From Pedobacter chinensis (lineage in GTDB: Bacteria > Bacteroidota > Bacteroidia > Sphingobacteriales > Sphingobacteriaceae), in contig NZ_QPKV01000006.1 in NCBI RefSeq assembly GCF_003339865.1, positions 248,001-312,000 on the forward strand: 64,000 nucleotides of DNA, in the 5' to 3' direction. Every line of letters starts with the position of its first letter. Position 1 is the stretch's first letter. A program made the translations under genes and the position numbers. This document shows, piece after piece, positions 26,728 through 35,743 of the stretch. The notes beneath the pieces were generated by a model, which was not told the DNA's origin, ran no database searches, and worked only from the letters and a program-made list of their open reading frames with translations.

Positions 26728-26880
26728 CAGCAGACACACGAGCAGACTACGGCTGAGGAAAGCCACAGCCGCAAACCGTTAAGCAAAAAGAAAGATTTTA
26801 CCTATACCTGGTACGCCGACCCGCTGGCCCTGCTCAAAGAGCAGGGGTTGCTCGACGAGTTTCAGCAGCGGCAGTTATGA
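26728..26880 (+). pseudogene. C-terminal fragment of an unidentified gene
   Basis: A 50-codon open stretch without a start codon ends in KKKDFTYTWYADPLALLKEQ and DEFQQRQL. It is GC-rich, unlike the AraC gene just before it, so a junction must lie near 26700-26730. It reads like the tail of a larger protein. A mobilisation or transfer gene of a Bacteroidota conjugative element is possible, but I cannot confirm it. Confidence 0.4.
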
Positions 26881-26979
26881 GCCTTTATAATTATAATTAT
26901 TCAGGTTACAGTTTTCGTTCAGCCAGTCCGGTAAGGTGCGCCTTTGGTTTCATTTGGCCACTTTTATCTAAATGGGTTA

Positions 26980-27252
26980 CTATACATCAAAAATACCAGC
27001 TTCCAGTTTTCGCAGCAGTTCCATACGGCCCTGTGTTTTTGTTTTTACCGTCATGTTCTGGATATGGGTGGTCACTGTATGTATAGGCGGGCCGCGATCT
27101 CGCTGGTGTGGCAGTCTTTGTGCAATAATTTGATGACCCCGGTCTCCCTGGCGGTAAGCTGAAAACGGGCGCAGTTTTCATAGAAGGCTTCCGGTCATAT
27201 CCTTTAGCCTGCTGATCGCGTTCCTGTCTTGCCGAATGGACTTAAAGATAAA
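26980..27252 (-). pseudogene. LuxR-type helix-turn-helix remnant
   Basis: Across frame breaks the minus strand reads FIFKSIRQDRNAISRLKDMT, YENCARFQLTARETGVIKLL, HKDCHTSEIAARLYI, then QNMTVKTKTQGRMELLRKLE and GIFDV. LTARETGVIKLL...TSEIAARLYI is the standard LuxR C-terminal DNA-binding helix-turn-helix. At least two frame changes are needed, so the gene is dead. It lies between the AraC island and the tRNA. Confidence 0.65.
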
Positions 27253-27321
27253 TGTAAGACCTGACTAAAACAGCGATTGCCGTGTCAAGCTTTGCGATTG
27301 AAAAAACCGAGTTTCTGATAC

Positions 27322-27357
27322 AAAAATAGCCTTTTTCTATTGAAAAAGGCTATTTTT
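27322..27357 (-). terminator. Perfect hairpin terminator behind the tRNA
   Basis: A 16-base perfect stem (AAAAATAGCCTTTTTC with its complement) and a 4-base loop, T-rich on both sides. It lies 6 bases beyond the 3' end of the tRNA on the minus strand and should end its transcript. It can work in both directions. Confidence 0.85.
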
Positions 27358-27362
27358 ATTAG

Positions 27363-27436
27363 TGGGCCCAGCTGGGCTCGAACCAGCGACCAAAAGATTA
27401 TGAGTCTTCTACTCTAACCAACTGAGCTATAGGCCC
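27363..27436 (-). tRNA. tRNA with CAT anticodon (Met elongator or Ile2)
   Basis: A 74-base cloverleaf: acceptor GGGCCTA/TGGGCCC, D arm GCTCAGTTGGTTAGAGT, anticodon stem GAAGA/TCTTT with loop CTCATAA, and T arm GCTGG-TTCGAGC-CCAGC. CCA is not encoded. The anticodon is CAT. The paired first acceptor base and the lack of GGG/CCC anticodon-stem pairs exclude the initiator. The GACTCATAATC and TTGGTCGCTGGTTC parts resemble tRNA-Ile2, whose C34 is modified to lysidine, but an elongator Met tRNA cannot be excluded. It marks the border between the decayed left part and the compact genes to the right. Confidence 0.93.
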
Positions 27437-27807
27437 CGAAAAAACATTTGTTTTTTGCGAGTGCAATGTTACAAAATTGCATTCAATTTTGGAAAAAGTT
27501 TTTTCTTTAAAAGTTAAAAAAAATTAACATCAGCTCATTTTCAGCTCATTATTCAATTTGAATAACCCAATTAATAAACGGTATGTTTTATAAAGTGAGT
27601 ATTAAATCAATTCATTATTCGCTTTAATGCATAACTGTTTTGTAAAATAAACGAGGCATTATTGTTGTTAATTCAGATCGACGTAGTTTTTGTAAAAATT
27701 AGCGTAATTTTATAATCAATAAAAAACCAAAACAATTTAGGCTTAAAAGTATTTTAAGAAAATGCATTTCCTCAAAATAATAAATTATCTCAAACAGAAA
27801 TACATTC
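27437..27807. other. Gene-free AT-rich upstream region of the HD-PycTM/ppk operon
   Basis: No protein-like frame. It carries the promoter of the tRNA on one strand and presumably that of the HD-PycTM/ppk1 operon on the other. A TTTG at 27689 and TAATTTTA at 27705 resemble Bacteroidota -33/-7 boxes, but the spacing (12 bases) is too short to call a promoter. Confidence 0.4.
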
Positions 27808-29010
27808 ATGGACTATAAACAATTGCAGGAAGATGTAGAAAAGCACGTAAGCGATTACTTCCATACCCATAATGATCCGCGATTGGTTTATCATAATTTT
27901 GAACATACCAAAGAAGTTGTTAACGCCACACAGCAAATTGCCAATCATTATCAATTAAATGAGCAGGATTTTTTTGCTGTAACCGTTGCCGCATATTTTC
28001 ATGATACAGGCTATTTTGAAGATGCTTTAGACCATGAAGCCAAAGGTGCTGAATTGGCTGATGAATTTTTAAGACAGCATAATGTTGGAACAGAAATTCG
28101 TGAGCAGGTTAAAAGCGCCATTTTAGCTACCAAAATGCCGCAAAACCCTAAAAATCAAATCGACAAAATCATTTGTGATGCAGATTTATTTCACTTAGGC
28201 TTACCAGATTTTCGTAAAAAAGGAAAGCTCATGTATAAGGAGGTAGAACTGATTTATAAAAAAGACATCACTAAATTGGAATGGCGTAAAAAGGATATCC
28301 AGTTTATGGAATCACACCGCTACCATACTGATTATGCCGTTCTCCTGCTTAATGATCAGAAGCAAAAAAATATCAGTAAGCTAAAAAGTAAGCTGACCGC
28401 TCAGGAAGAAATTAATACAGAACTTGATGAACCCCGTAATTTTGCGCCCGTAATTGATTTAGGAAAGAAAAAAGACAAAGACGATCGTCCGGACAAAGGA
28501 ATTGAAACCATGTTTAGAATCACATCGGCGAACAATCAACGATTGAGCGATATGGCTGATAATAAAGCCCATATTTTAATCACCGTAAACTCCATTATGC
28601 TTTCCTTAATCGTGAGTTTACTGTTACGCAGGCTTGAAGATCATGGGAATTTGATTATTCCAACATTTATTTTGCTTATTGTGAGTTTAACCTGTGTGGT
28701 GGTTTCTATTTTATCCACCCGTCCATCCATACCCAAGGGAGAATTCACAAAAGAAGACATGGATAACAAGAAAGTCAATCTGCTGTTTTTTGGTAACTTT
28801 TACAAAATGAGCCTGCCCAGTTATACCGATGGAATGATTAAGGTTATGAACGACAAGGATTTTCTTTACGGCACGTTAATTACCGATGTATATTCTCAAG
28901 GCGTGGTTTTAGGACGTAAATACAAACTGATTCGCTTGGCCTATAACATTTTTATGTGGGGCTTAATCATTGCAGTTTTTGCTTTTGTAATTGCTTACGG
29001 TAAACTTTAA
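27808..29010 (+). CDS. HD phosphohydrolase fused to a Pycsar-effector-like membrane domain
   Basis: A 400-residue protein in two parts. Residues 1-200 are an HD hydrolase, with His33 in NFEHTKEVV, the HD pair at 65-66 in AAYFHDTGYFEDALDHE and Asp124/126 in ICDADLFHLG. Residues 230-400 match the membrane domain known from Pycsar effectors (PycTM, formerly DUF5706): FRITSANNQRLSDMADNKAH, a helix pair at 256-302, and a last helix at about 378-397. In Pycsar defence such domains respond to cyclic nucleotides and damage the membrane. In this fusion the HD part could hydrolyse the signal (inference). The gene abuts ppk1 with the stop and start sharing one base (TAATG). Confidence 0.85.
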   Translation: MDYKQLQEDVEKHVSDYFHTHNDPRLVYHNFEHTKEVVNATQQIANHYQLNEQDFFAVTVAAYFHDTGYFEDALDHEAKGAELADEFLRQHNVGTEIREQVKSAILATKMPQNPKNQIDKIICDADLFHLGLPDFRKKGKLMYKEVELIYKKDITKLEWRKKDIQFMESHRYHTDYAVLLLNDQKQKNISKLKSKLTAQEEINTELDEPRNFAPVIDLGKKKDKDDRPDKGIETMFRITSANNQRLSDMADNKAHILITVNSIMLSLIVSLLLRRLEDHGNLIIPTFILLIVSLTCVVVSILSTRPSIPKGEFTKEDMDNKKVNLLFFGNFYKMSLPSYTDGMIKVMNDKDFLYGTLITDVYSQGVVLGRKYKLIRLAYNIFMWGLIIAVFAFVIAYGKL

Positions 29011-31073
29011 TGGCCGAAATGATTGCTTCATCCTTTTTCAACAGAGATTTAAGTTGGCTGAAATTCAATGAAAGAATATTGATGGAAGCTGAACGCGATT
29101 CAGTTCCGTTATTGGAACGGATTAAGTTTCTTTCCATTTTTTCATCCAATCTTGACGAGTTTTACCGCGTGCGCATGCCGGTTCTTTTAGCTTTAGAAAA
29201 ACTGAGCAACCGTGAAGACAATGATATTCAGATTGAAGAAGATCTGTTAAAAACAGCAAATGAGTTGATTTATGATCAGCAGCAACGCTTTGGACAGGTT
29301 TTGAAATTGAGCATTATTCCGTTACTTAAGGCGAACAAAATTAATCTGGTTTACGGGCATCATTACCCGGCTGAAGTTCAAAAGCCGATAAGCCAATATT
29401 TTTTAAGTCAGGTTTTAGCATTTTTGCAACCCATTTATATTAATGAAAACACTCATTTCTTTCCCAGCAATAATGAGTTGTATTTTTTGATTATACTTAA
29501 AGCCCCTGAGGGATCCAAAGCTGTCATCCTGAATATTCCATCCAATGAATTGCCACGATTTTATAAGGTAGAAACTCCTGATGAAACTTTTGTTGTTTTC
29601 TTAGATGATATAGTCCGTTTTCATTTGGATCGTATTTTTCCCAACGATGAAGTTTCAGGTTGCTTTAGTTTTAAAATAACGAGAGATGCCGAAATAGATT
29701 TAAAAGATGAGTATCCGGGAAATTTATCTGAACAACTGGAAAAGCAACTTTTAAAACGCGACTTGGGTTTAGCTACCCGATTTCTGCATCAACCCGGAAT
29801 TCCTGTCGATGTTCTGGAGCTGATAAAGAAAATTTTCAATTTAAAGAAAGCAAATAGTATTGAAGGCGGACAATACCATAACCTCAAAGATCTGATCGGT
29901 TTTCCGGTAAAATCTGATCAGCTATCCAATAATACATGGCCTAAAATATGCAATACAAGCATTATTAACGGCACCTTAACGGAAGCAATTTATAAAAACG
30001 ACATTATTATACATACGCCTTACCAAAGCTATGACAGTGTTTTGCGTTTTTTTAACGAGGCTGCAATTGATGAAACCGTTCAGGAAATTTATGTTACCCT
30101 TTACCGGGTAGCCAGCGATTCAAAAATTGTTAATGCATTAATCAGCGCTGCAAAAAACGGCAAAAAAGTAACGGTTTTAGTAGAGCTTAAAGCCCGTTTT
30201 GATGAAGCCAATAATATCAAATGGGCTAAAAAAATGAAGGCTGCCGGCGTTGACATCATTTATAGTGTTACTGCGTTAAAAGTTCATGCAAAAGTTGCTT
30301 TGGTAAAAAGAAAAACGGGGCACAGAATGCGTTATGCAGGCTTATTTGCTACAGGTAATTTCAATGAAAGTACAGCTGCATTTTATACTGATCATATTTT
30401 AATGACGGCCAATAAAGAAATGCTCAGGGAAGTGGAACTGCTTTTTATTTTTCTTGCAAAGCGAACGAAGCCAACAGCCGACAATTTTATTGAATTTAAT
30501 CAGTTATTGGTTGCACAGTTCAATCTTCAGCAAACTTTTCTTTCATTAATTGATAGGGAAATTGCACATGCAAAGGAGGGTAAAGTTGCTTCTATCACTA
30601 TAAAAATGAATAATCTTGAGGAGAAGGTTTTAATTAACAAGCTCTATGAGGCATCGGAAGCTGGTGTTAAAATCGAGATGATTGTTCGAAGCATTTGCCG
30701 CTTGATTCCAGGAGTAAAAGGCATGAGCGAGCATATTACAGTCACCAGAATTGTAGATCGGTACCTGGAGCATGGTCGGGTTTTTGTGTTTCACAATCTT
30801 GGAAAGGAAGATGTATATTTAGGTTCAGCCGATTGGATGAACCGCAATATTTATCGCAGAATAGAGGTTTGCTTTCCTGTTTACGATAAAAAAATAAAAC
30901 AAGAAATTTTAGATATCATCAATATTCAAAAACAGGATAACGTACAAGCTGTTATTATTGACGAGCACATGAACAATGTTCCCGTTCAACAAGAAGCGGT
31001 TCGGGTTTCATCTCAACATGATATCTACCAATATTTAAAAAACAAAAATGAAATTTCATCCCATGAAGAATAA
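29010..31073 (+). CDS. ppk1: Polyphosphate kinase 1
   Basis: A 687-residue PPK1: it reversibly polymerises the gamma-phosphate of ATP into polyphosphate. The N domain starts FFNRDLSWLKFNERILMEA, the H domain follows, and the two PLD-like catalytic domains contain the phosphoacceptor His426 in ALKVHAKVALV and the second His588 in DRYLEHGRVFVF. Length and order are normal for PPK1. The start codon shares one base with the stop of the HD/PycTM gene, so translation is coupled, and its end overlaps the start of the lipoprotein gene. Grouping a polyphosphate enzyme with an HD/PycTM protein suggests common nucleotide or phosphate stress signalling (inference). Confidence 0.96.
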   Translation: MAEMIASSFFNRDLSWLKFNERILMEAERDSVPLLERIKFLSIFSSNLDEFYRVRMPVLLALEKLSNREDNDIQIEEDLLKTANELIYDQQQRFGQVLKLSIIPLLKANKINLVYGHHYPAEVQKPISQYFLSQVLAFLQPIYINENTHFFPSNNELYFLIILKAPEGSKAVILNIPSNELPRFYKVETPDETFVVFLDDIVRFHLDRIFPNDEVSGCFSFKITRDAEIDLKDEYPGNLSEQLEKQLLKRDLGLATRFLHQPGIPVDVLELIKKIFNLKKANSIEGGQYHNLKDLIGFPVKSDQLSNNTWPKICNTSIINGTLTEAIYKNDIIIHTPYQSYDSVLRFFNEAAIDETVQEIYVTLYRVASDSKIVNALISAAKNGKKVTVLVELKARFDEANNIKWAKKMKAAGVDIIYSVTALKVHAKVALVKRKTGHRMRYAGLFATGNFNESTAAFYTDHILMTANKEMLREVELLFIFLAKRTKPTADNFIEFNQLLVAQFNLQQTFLSLIDREIAHAKEGKVASITIKMNNLEEKVLINKLYEASEAGVKIEMIVRSICRLIPGVKGMSEHITVTRIVDRYLEHGRVFVFHNLGKEDVYLGSADWMNRNIYRRIEVCFPVYDKKIKQEILDIINIQKQDNVQAVIIDEHMNNVPVQQEAVRVSSQHDIYQYLKNKNEISSHEE

Positions 31074-31965
31074 AACAAAACTAGTGTCAGTAGTGGCATT
31101 ATTTGCTATTGCCTTTATCGGCGTTTCCTGTGTAAATGAAAAGCATGATGACAAGTCATCTCCTGCTGAAAAAACAGCTCAAACAACAGACACAAAAGCC
31201 GGTTTACCTTATGATTTAGCTAATCCGGTTAAATATAATATGCCACAAAACCTGTTTGAAATTTCTGGAATTGTTTTTCACAATGGCGATCCAAAAGAGG
31301 TTTTTGCTATTCAGGATGAAGATGGAGATTTATTTCATTTAGGTTTAAGCGATAAAAAATCAAAATTTACCAAATTTGGTGGCAAGGGGGATTATGAAGA
31401 TGTAACGATTATAAATGATCAAATCATTGTTTTGAAAAGTAATGGAGAACTGCACACTTTTCCGATTTCTGAAATCAATACTCCAGTAGTGAAAAATGTG
31501 ATTCGAACTAAAGATTTGGTTCCGAAAGCTGAGTATGAAGGCCTGGCTGCCGATGAAAAAACTGGCATGATTTACATTTTAACAAAAGAAGTAAAAAAAG
31601 ATAAGAAAGATCAAACTGATATTTTTGCCTTTAAATTTGACAATGGGAAATTTACACCAAATGGTACTTTCAGCTTGCCTTACAAAGAAATTGCTGATCT
31701 GACCGGCGAATCTAAAATGAAATTCCGTCCATCTGCTTTAGCTAAAAATCCATCAACAGGTGAATGGTATGTGCTTTCATCGGTGAATAAATTATTGGTC
31801 ATCACTGATGCTGATTTCAAAATAAAAGCAACTTATCCCTTAAAAGGAAGTTTTTTCAACCAGCCAGAGGGGATTGCCTTTGACCGGGATCATAATCTTT
31901 ATATTTCAAATGAAGGGGGTGTGCTATCTGCGGGTAATATTTTAATGTTCAAACTGAAAAAATAA
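31063..31965 (+). CDS. SdiA-regulated-type lipoprotein
   Basis: A 300-residue predicted lipoprotein: MKNKTKLVSVVALFAIAFIG followed by the lipobox VSC at about residue 23. The mature part resembles the SdiA-regulated beta-propeller family, with ISGIVFHNGDPKEVFAIQDE, GGKGDYEDVTI, EYEGLAADEKTGMIYIL and NQPEGIAFDRDHNLYISNEG. The frame opens at 31048, but the ATG at 31063 begins the natural signal sequence and lies inside the end of ppk1, so the two overlap. Function unknown; probably an outer-membrane or periplasmic calcium-propeller protein. Confidence 0.85.
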   Translation: MKNKTKLVSVVALFAIAFIGVSCVNEKHDDKSSPAEKTAQTTDTKAGLPYDLANPVKYNMPQNLFEISGIVFHNGDPKEVFAIQDEDGDLFHLGLSDKKSKFTKFGGKGDYEDVTIINDQIIVLKSNGELHTFPISEINTPVVKNVIRTKDLVPKAEYEGLAADEKTGMIYILTKEVKKDKKDQTDIFAFKFDNGKFTPNGTFSLPYKEIADLTGESKMKFRPSALAKNPSTGEWYVLSSVNKLLVITDADFKIKATYPLKGSFFNQPEGIAFDRDHNLYISNEGGVLSAGNILMFKLKK

Positions 31966-32004
31966 TCAGTTGAAAATTATCTATCTTTATACAAACGCCC
32001 GGCT

Positions 32005-35000
32005 ATGATTAAAAGATTTACCCTAATAGCAATCTTATTTTTTATTAATCTTATTGCCTTTGCGCAAGATGATGTAAAATATCGTGTTATTCTTTTTGGA
32101 GATGCAGGAGAAATGAATCCTGCCCAGATGCAGGATTTGAAAAATGCTGCGAAACAGGTTATCCCTAAAAAGACCACCGTTGTTTATTTAGGCGATAATA
32201 TTTATCCAACAGGAATGGGGCTGCCGGGGAGCCTTGAAGAGGAGAACACCAAAAAAATATTACAATCGCAGTTTGAGCCCATGCGTAAAATGGGCGCCGC
32301 AGTATATTTTGTTCCTGGTAATCACGATTGGGATAAATCGGGTCCGAAAGGTTTGGCAAAAATTAAAGCACAGGATGCTTTTTTGAAAGCGCAGAATGAT
32401 CCGCTTTTGAAGCTTGTGCCTGAAAACGGCTGTCCTGATCCTGTAGCAATTAAACTAACAGATAAACTGAGCATCATTGCCTATGATAGTGAATGGTGGC
32501 TTTTTCCTTATAATAAATTTAATCGGGCAGGAGAGTGCGATTGCAGAACAAAAGATGAGATTCTGGTTCGCATGGAACAGTTGCTGGAAGAAAATAAGGA
32601 TAAAGTGATTTTACTGGCTTCTCATCATCCGTTTCAAAGTTACGGGCCACATGGCGGGTATTTCAATTTAAGAAACCATATTTTTCCATTAACCTCCTTA
32701 AATAAAAATCTTTATATCCCAATGCCTGTGTTGGGTTCCGTTTATCCGTTGTTGCGATCTACTTTGTTAAGCCCTGAAGATTTAAACCATCCGGCCTATA
32801 AAGATCTCATCAGATCTGTAACGGGCGTTTTTGGCGATTATCCGAATGTTACTTATGTTGCTGGTCATGAACATGGTTTACAACTGATCAAAGGAAAGCA
32901 ACTTCAAATTGTTAGTGGCTCGGGCTCAAAAGTATCTCCCAATAAAGAAGGAAAAACTTCATTGTTTCATGAAATGCAACAAGGTTATGTAATTGCCGAT
33001 CAGTTAATGAACAACGATATGCGCTATGAATATTATATCTATTCTGATACAAGCGTTAAAAGAGTTTACAGTTATATCAAAAAGTTTGAAACTATTCCCG
33101 TTAAGGTTAGAAACAGGGATAAACCGATTACGGCTGATAGTATTTTTGTGCGTATAAAACCGGAATACGATAGTGTTGGCCGCTTTCACAGATTTGTTTT
33201 TGGTGAAAATTACCGTAAAGAATATGCACAGCGAACTAAAGTCCCTGTTCTTCGGGTTTCTCAGATGATGGGGGGGTTAAAAGCGACGCAGCGTGGTGGC
33301 GGAAATCAATCCCGTTCATTACGGTTAGAGGATAAAAATGGCAAAGAATATGTATTGAGAAGTGTAGAAAAATATCCGGAAGTTTTGTTGCCTGAAGGAT
33401 TAAGAACAACTTTTGCAAAAGACATTATTAAAGATAATATGTCTGCACAGCATCCATTTTCGGCCTTGGTTGTGCCTGAATTGGCTAAAGCAGCTAAAAT
33501 TCCACATACCAATCCGATTATTGGCTGGGTTTCTCCGGATGATAATCTGGGCGAATTTGAATCTGCCTTTGCCAATACCTTGTGCTTGTTTGAAGAAAGA
33601 GAGCCTGTTGGCGAATCAGACAGTTCTCCTAAAATGGATAAGAAATTAACCGATGATAACGATAATAAGTTAGACGGGCCTGCCTGGGTAAGAGCAAGGT
33701 CGCTTGATGTATTGCTTGGCGATTGGGACAGGCATGAAGATCAATGGCGTTGGAAAGAAACCAAAACCAAAGAGGGTTCAATTTATACTCCGGTACCGAG
33801 AGATCGTGACCAGGTTTTTTTCAGGTCGGATGGTTTTTTACAACGTTACAGCCAATCTTCATCATTGCTGCCCATGATGCAGGGGTATGAGCGTGAAATC
33901 CAGAACATTAATTGGTTTTTATGGGAGGGAAGGGAAATCAGTAGCCGCTGGACAGCCAATATTGATGAAGAAGAATTTAACAAAATCGTAAAAGATTTCT
34001 GTGCCAATTATAACGATGAGGTTTTTGAAAAGGCTCTAAGTAAACTTCCAGAACCAGGTTATTCACTGCATCATGACGAATTTTTAGCTCAACTGCGTGA
34101 CAGGATTGCCAGGTTGCCAAAGCTGATGAGTGATTACTATCATTTTTTTAACCGCATTGTGGATATTGAAATGACAAACAAGAATGAATACATCCAAATA
34201 ACCGATGCAGAAAATGATGGTTTGCATGTAAAAATCAATAAAATTTCAAAAGAAGGCAATGTTAAAGATAAATTGTTCGATAGAACCTTTGATCCTAAAA
34301 CAACCAAAGAACTTCGTATTTACCTGCACAATGGAAACGACAGTTTAATTTTAAACAACAAAAACTCGAAGATCAAAATTCGCATTATTGGTGGCAAAGG
34401 CAGTAAATATTATGATTTTGCCAATAGTAATGGCTTAGTTAGATTATATGGCAGAACCGATAATGCCACTTATGGAGGCAATGATCAGGATAAAATCAGA
34501 AAAATCATCTCTAACGATACTTCAAACTTCAGCTACATTCCAAAAGATTTATACCGGCGAAATTCTTACCTGTTAAATGCAGGTTACAATAATGATGACG
34601 GAATTTTATTGGGATTAATTTACAAACAAACCAATCCCGGTTTCAGAAAACAACCATGGGGAAATGCGCAAACGCTGTCCTTTTTACATTCGTTTTCTAC
34701 CAGAGCATTTCGTTTTAGTTACAAGGGAGAGTGGTTAAAAGCATTAGGAAAAGGCGATTTGGTAGTTAAAGGCGATGCGTATGCACCAAATAATACCCAA
34801 AATTTCTTTGGCTTGGGTAACGATACTCATTTTGACGAGCATGGAGATGACATCCGTTATTATCGTGCTCGTTTTAATCTTTATCAGGTTGATGCAGCTA
34901 TTAGGTGGCGCAGACCAAAATCAACTTTTTCAGTTGGCCCGTCTTATCAGTATTACAAATTTAACGGAGAAGATAATGAAGGTCGTTTTATCTTAAACCC

Positions 35001-35610
35001 AGGTCAGCTTCATTCTGCTGACAGTTTGACAGTTCGTAATGAAAAAATGTTTGCCGGTGCAATTGTTAATTTTACCAATAACACCCGCGATAATGATTTG
35101 TTGCCTACTTTAGGAAGTTTTGTGGATTTTAAATTGCTTGGTTATAAAGGTGTAAATAAATATTCTAATTCTTTCGGACAATTTACCGCGAGTATTGCTT
35201 TATATAAAAACCTCGATGGCAGAAAGAAATTCATTCTGGCTGATCGTTTTGGAGGTGGGGTTACGGTCGGTAAGCCTGCATTTTATCAGGCATTATATAT
35301 CGGTGGTCAGGGAAATCTATTGGGTTATCGCCAATTCAGGTTTGCAGGAGAGCATATTTTTTACAACAACCTGGAATTGAGGGCTAAGCTTGGTGATCTG
35401 GTAAGCTATGTTCTGCCTGGCCAGATTGGCTTACTAGGTTTTTATGATGTTGGTAGAGTTTGGAAAAGAAATGAAGCTTCCACAACATGGCATCATGGTG
35501 TGGGTGGTGGCGTTTATTTCGCACCGGCATCACTCACAGTTGTACGATTGGTAGTGGGACATTCTACAGATGGGTGGTATCCATATGTCTCGTTAAATTT
35601 TAGGTACTAA
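32005..35610 (+). CDS. Secreted metallophosphatase fused to an outer-membrane barrel
   Basis: A 1201-residue protein. It has a signal peptide (1-20, ending IAFAQ), then a calcineurin-like phosphatase domain with the metal motifs in order: FGDAGE (31-36), YLGDNIYP (61-68), GNHDWD (105-110), ASHHP (about 205) and AGHEHGLQ (about 288). A long middle region (DVLLGDWDRHEDQWRW) follows. The last 400 residues look like an Omp85/BamA-type barrel: FGLGNDTHF, NFTNNTRDNDLLPTLGSF, GGQGNLLGYRQFRFAG, ending in an aromatic residue (SLNFRY). It may be an outer-membrane-anchored phosphatase. It starts 39 bases after the lipoprotein gene and is probably part of the ppk1 unit. Confidence 0.85.
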   Translation: MIKRFTLIAILFFINLIAFAQDDVKYRVILFGDAGEMNPAQMQDLKNAAKQVIPKKTTVVYLGDNIYPTGMGLPGSLEEENTKKILQSQFEPMRKMGAAVYFVPGNHDWDKSGPKGLAKIKAQDAFLKAQNDPLLKLVPENGCPDPVAIKLTDKLSIIAYDSEWWLFPYNKFNRAGECDCRTKDEILVRMEQLLEENKDKVILLASHHPFQSYGPHGGYFNLRNHIFPLTSLNKNLYIPMPVLGSVYPLLRSTLLSPEDLNHPAYKDLIRSVTGVFGDYPNVTYVAGHEHGLQLIKGKQLQIVSGSGSKVSPNKEGKTSLFHEMQQGYVIADQLMNNDMRYEYYIYSDTSVKRVYSYIKKFETIPVKVRNRDKPITADSIFVRIKPEYDSVGRFHRFVFGENYRKEYAQRTKVPVLRVSQMMGGLKATQRGGGNQSRSLRLEDKNGKEYVLRSVEKYPEVLLPEGLRTTFAKDIIKDNMSAQHPFSALVVPELAKAAKIPHTNPIIGWVSPDDNLGEFESAFANTLCLFEEREPVGESDSSPKMDKKLTDDNDNKLDGPAWVRARSLDVLLGDWDRHEDQWRWKETKTKEGSIYTPVPRDRDQVFFRSDGFLQRYSQSSSLLPMMQGYEREIQNINWFLWEGREISSRWTANIDEEEFNKIVKDFCANYNDEVFEKALSKLPEPGYSLHHDEFLAQLRDRIARLPKLMSDYYHFFNRIVDIEMTNKNEYIQITDAENDGLHVKINKISKEGNVKDKLFDRTFDPKTTKELRIYLHNGNDSLILNNKNSKIKIRIIGGKGSKYYDFANSNGLVRLYGRTDNATYGGNDQDKIRKIISNDTSNFSYIPKDLYRRNSYLLNAGYNNDDGILLGLIYKQTNPGFRKQPWGNAQTLSFLHSFSTRAFRFSYKGEWLKALGKGDLVVKGDAYAPNNTQNFFGLGNDTHFDEHGDDIRYYRARFNLYQVDAAIRWRRPKSTFSVGPSYQYYKFNGEDNEGRFILNPGQLHSADSLTVRNEKMFAGAIVNFTNNTRDNDLLPTLGSFVDFKLLGYKGVNKYSNSFGQFTASIALYKNLDGRKKFILADRFGGGVTVGKPAFYQALYIGGQGNLLGYRQFRFAGEHIFYNNLELRAKLGDLVSYVLPGQIGLLGFYDVGRVWKRNEASTTWHHGVGGGVYFAPASLTVVRLVVGHSTDGWYPYVSLNFRY

Positions 35611-35743
35611 ATTTGTGTAAGTTACAGGTAATTGAAGTATTACGTTTTACAGACGATTGTTCCTTTACCGATTACATATCTTTGCAATGAATTAGTAATT
35701 AATCAGATAACCCAAAAATTTACACTATAGCAAAACATATACA

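Noticed and set aside
26877-27086. 69-codon frame overlapping the preceding fragment by ATGA
   Set aside because: Despite the overlap, the sequence is aromatic-rich nonsense and is antisense to the LuxR remnant.
27363-27436. Initiator tRNA-Met
   Set aside because: The first acceptor pair is G-C and the anticodon stem lacks the three G-C pairs of initiators.
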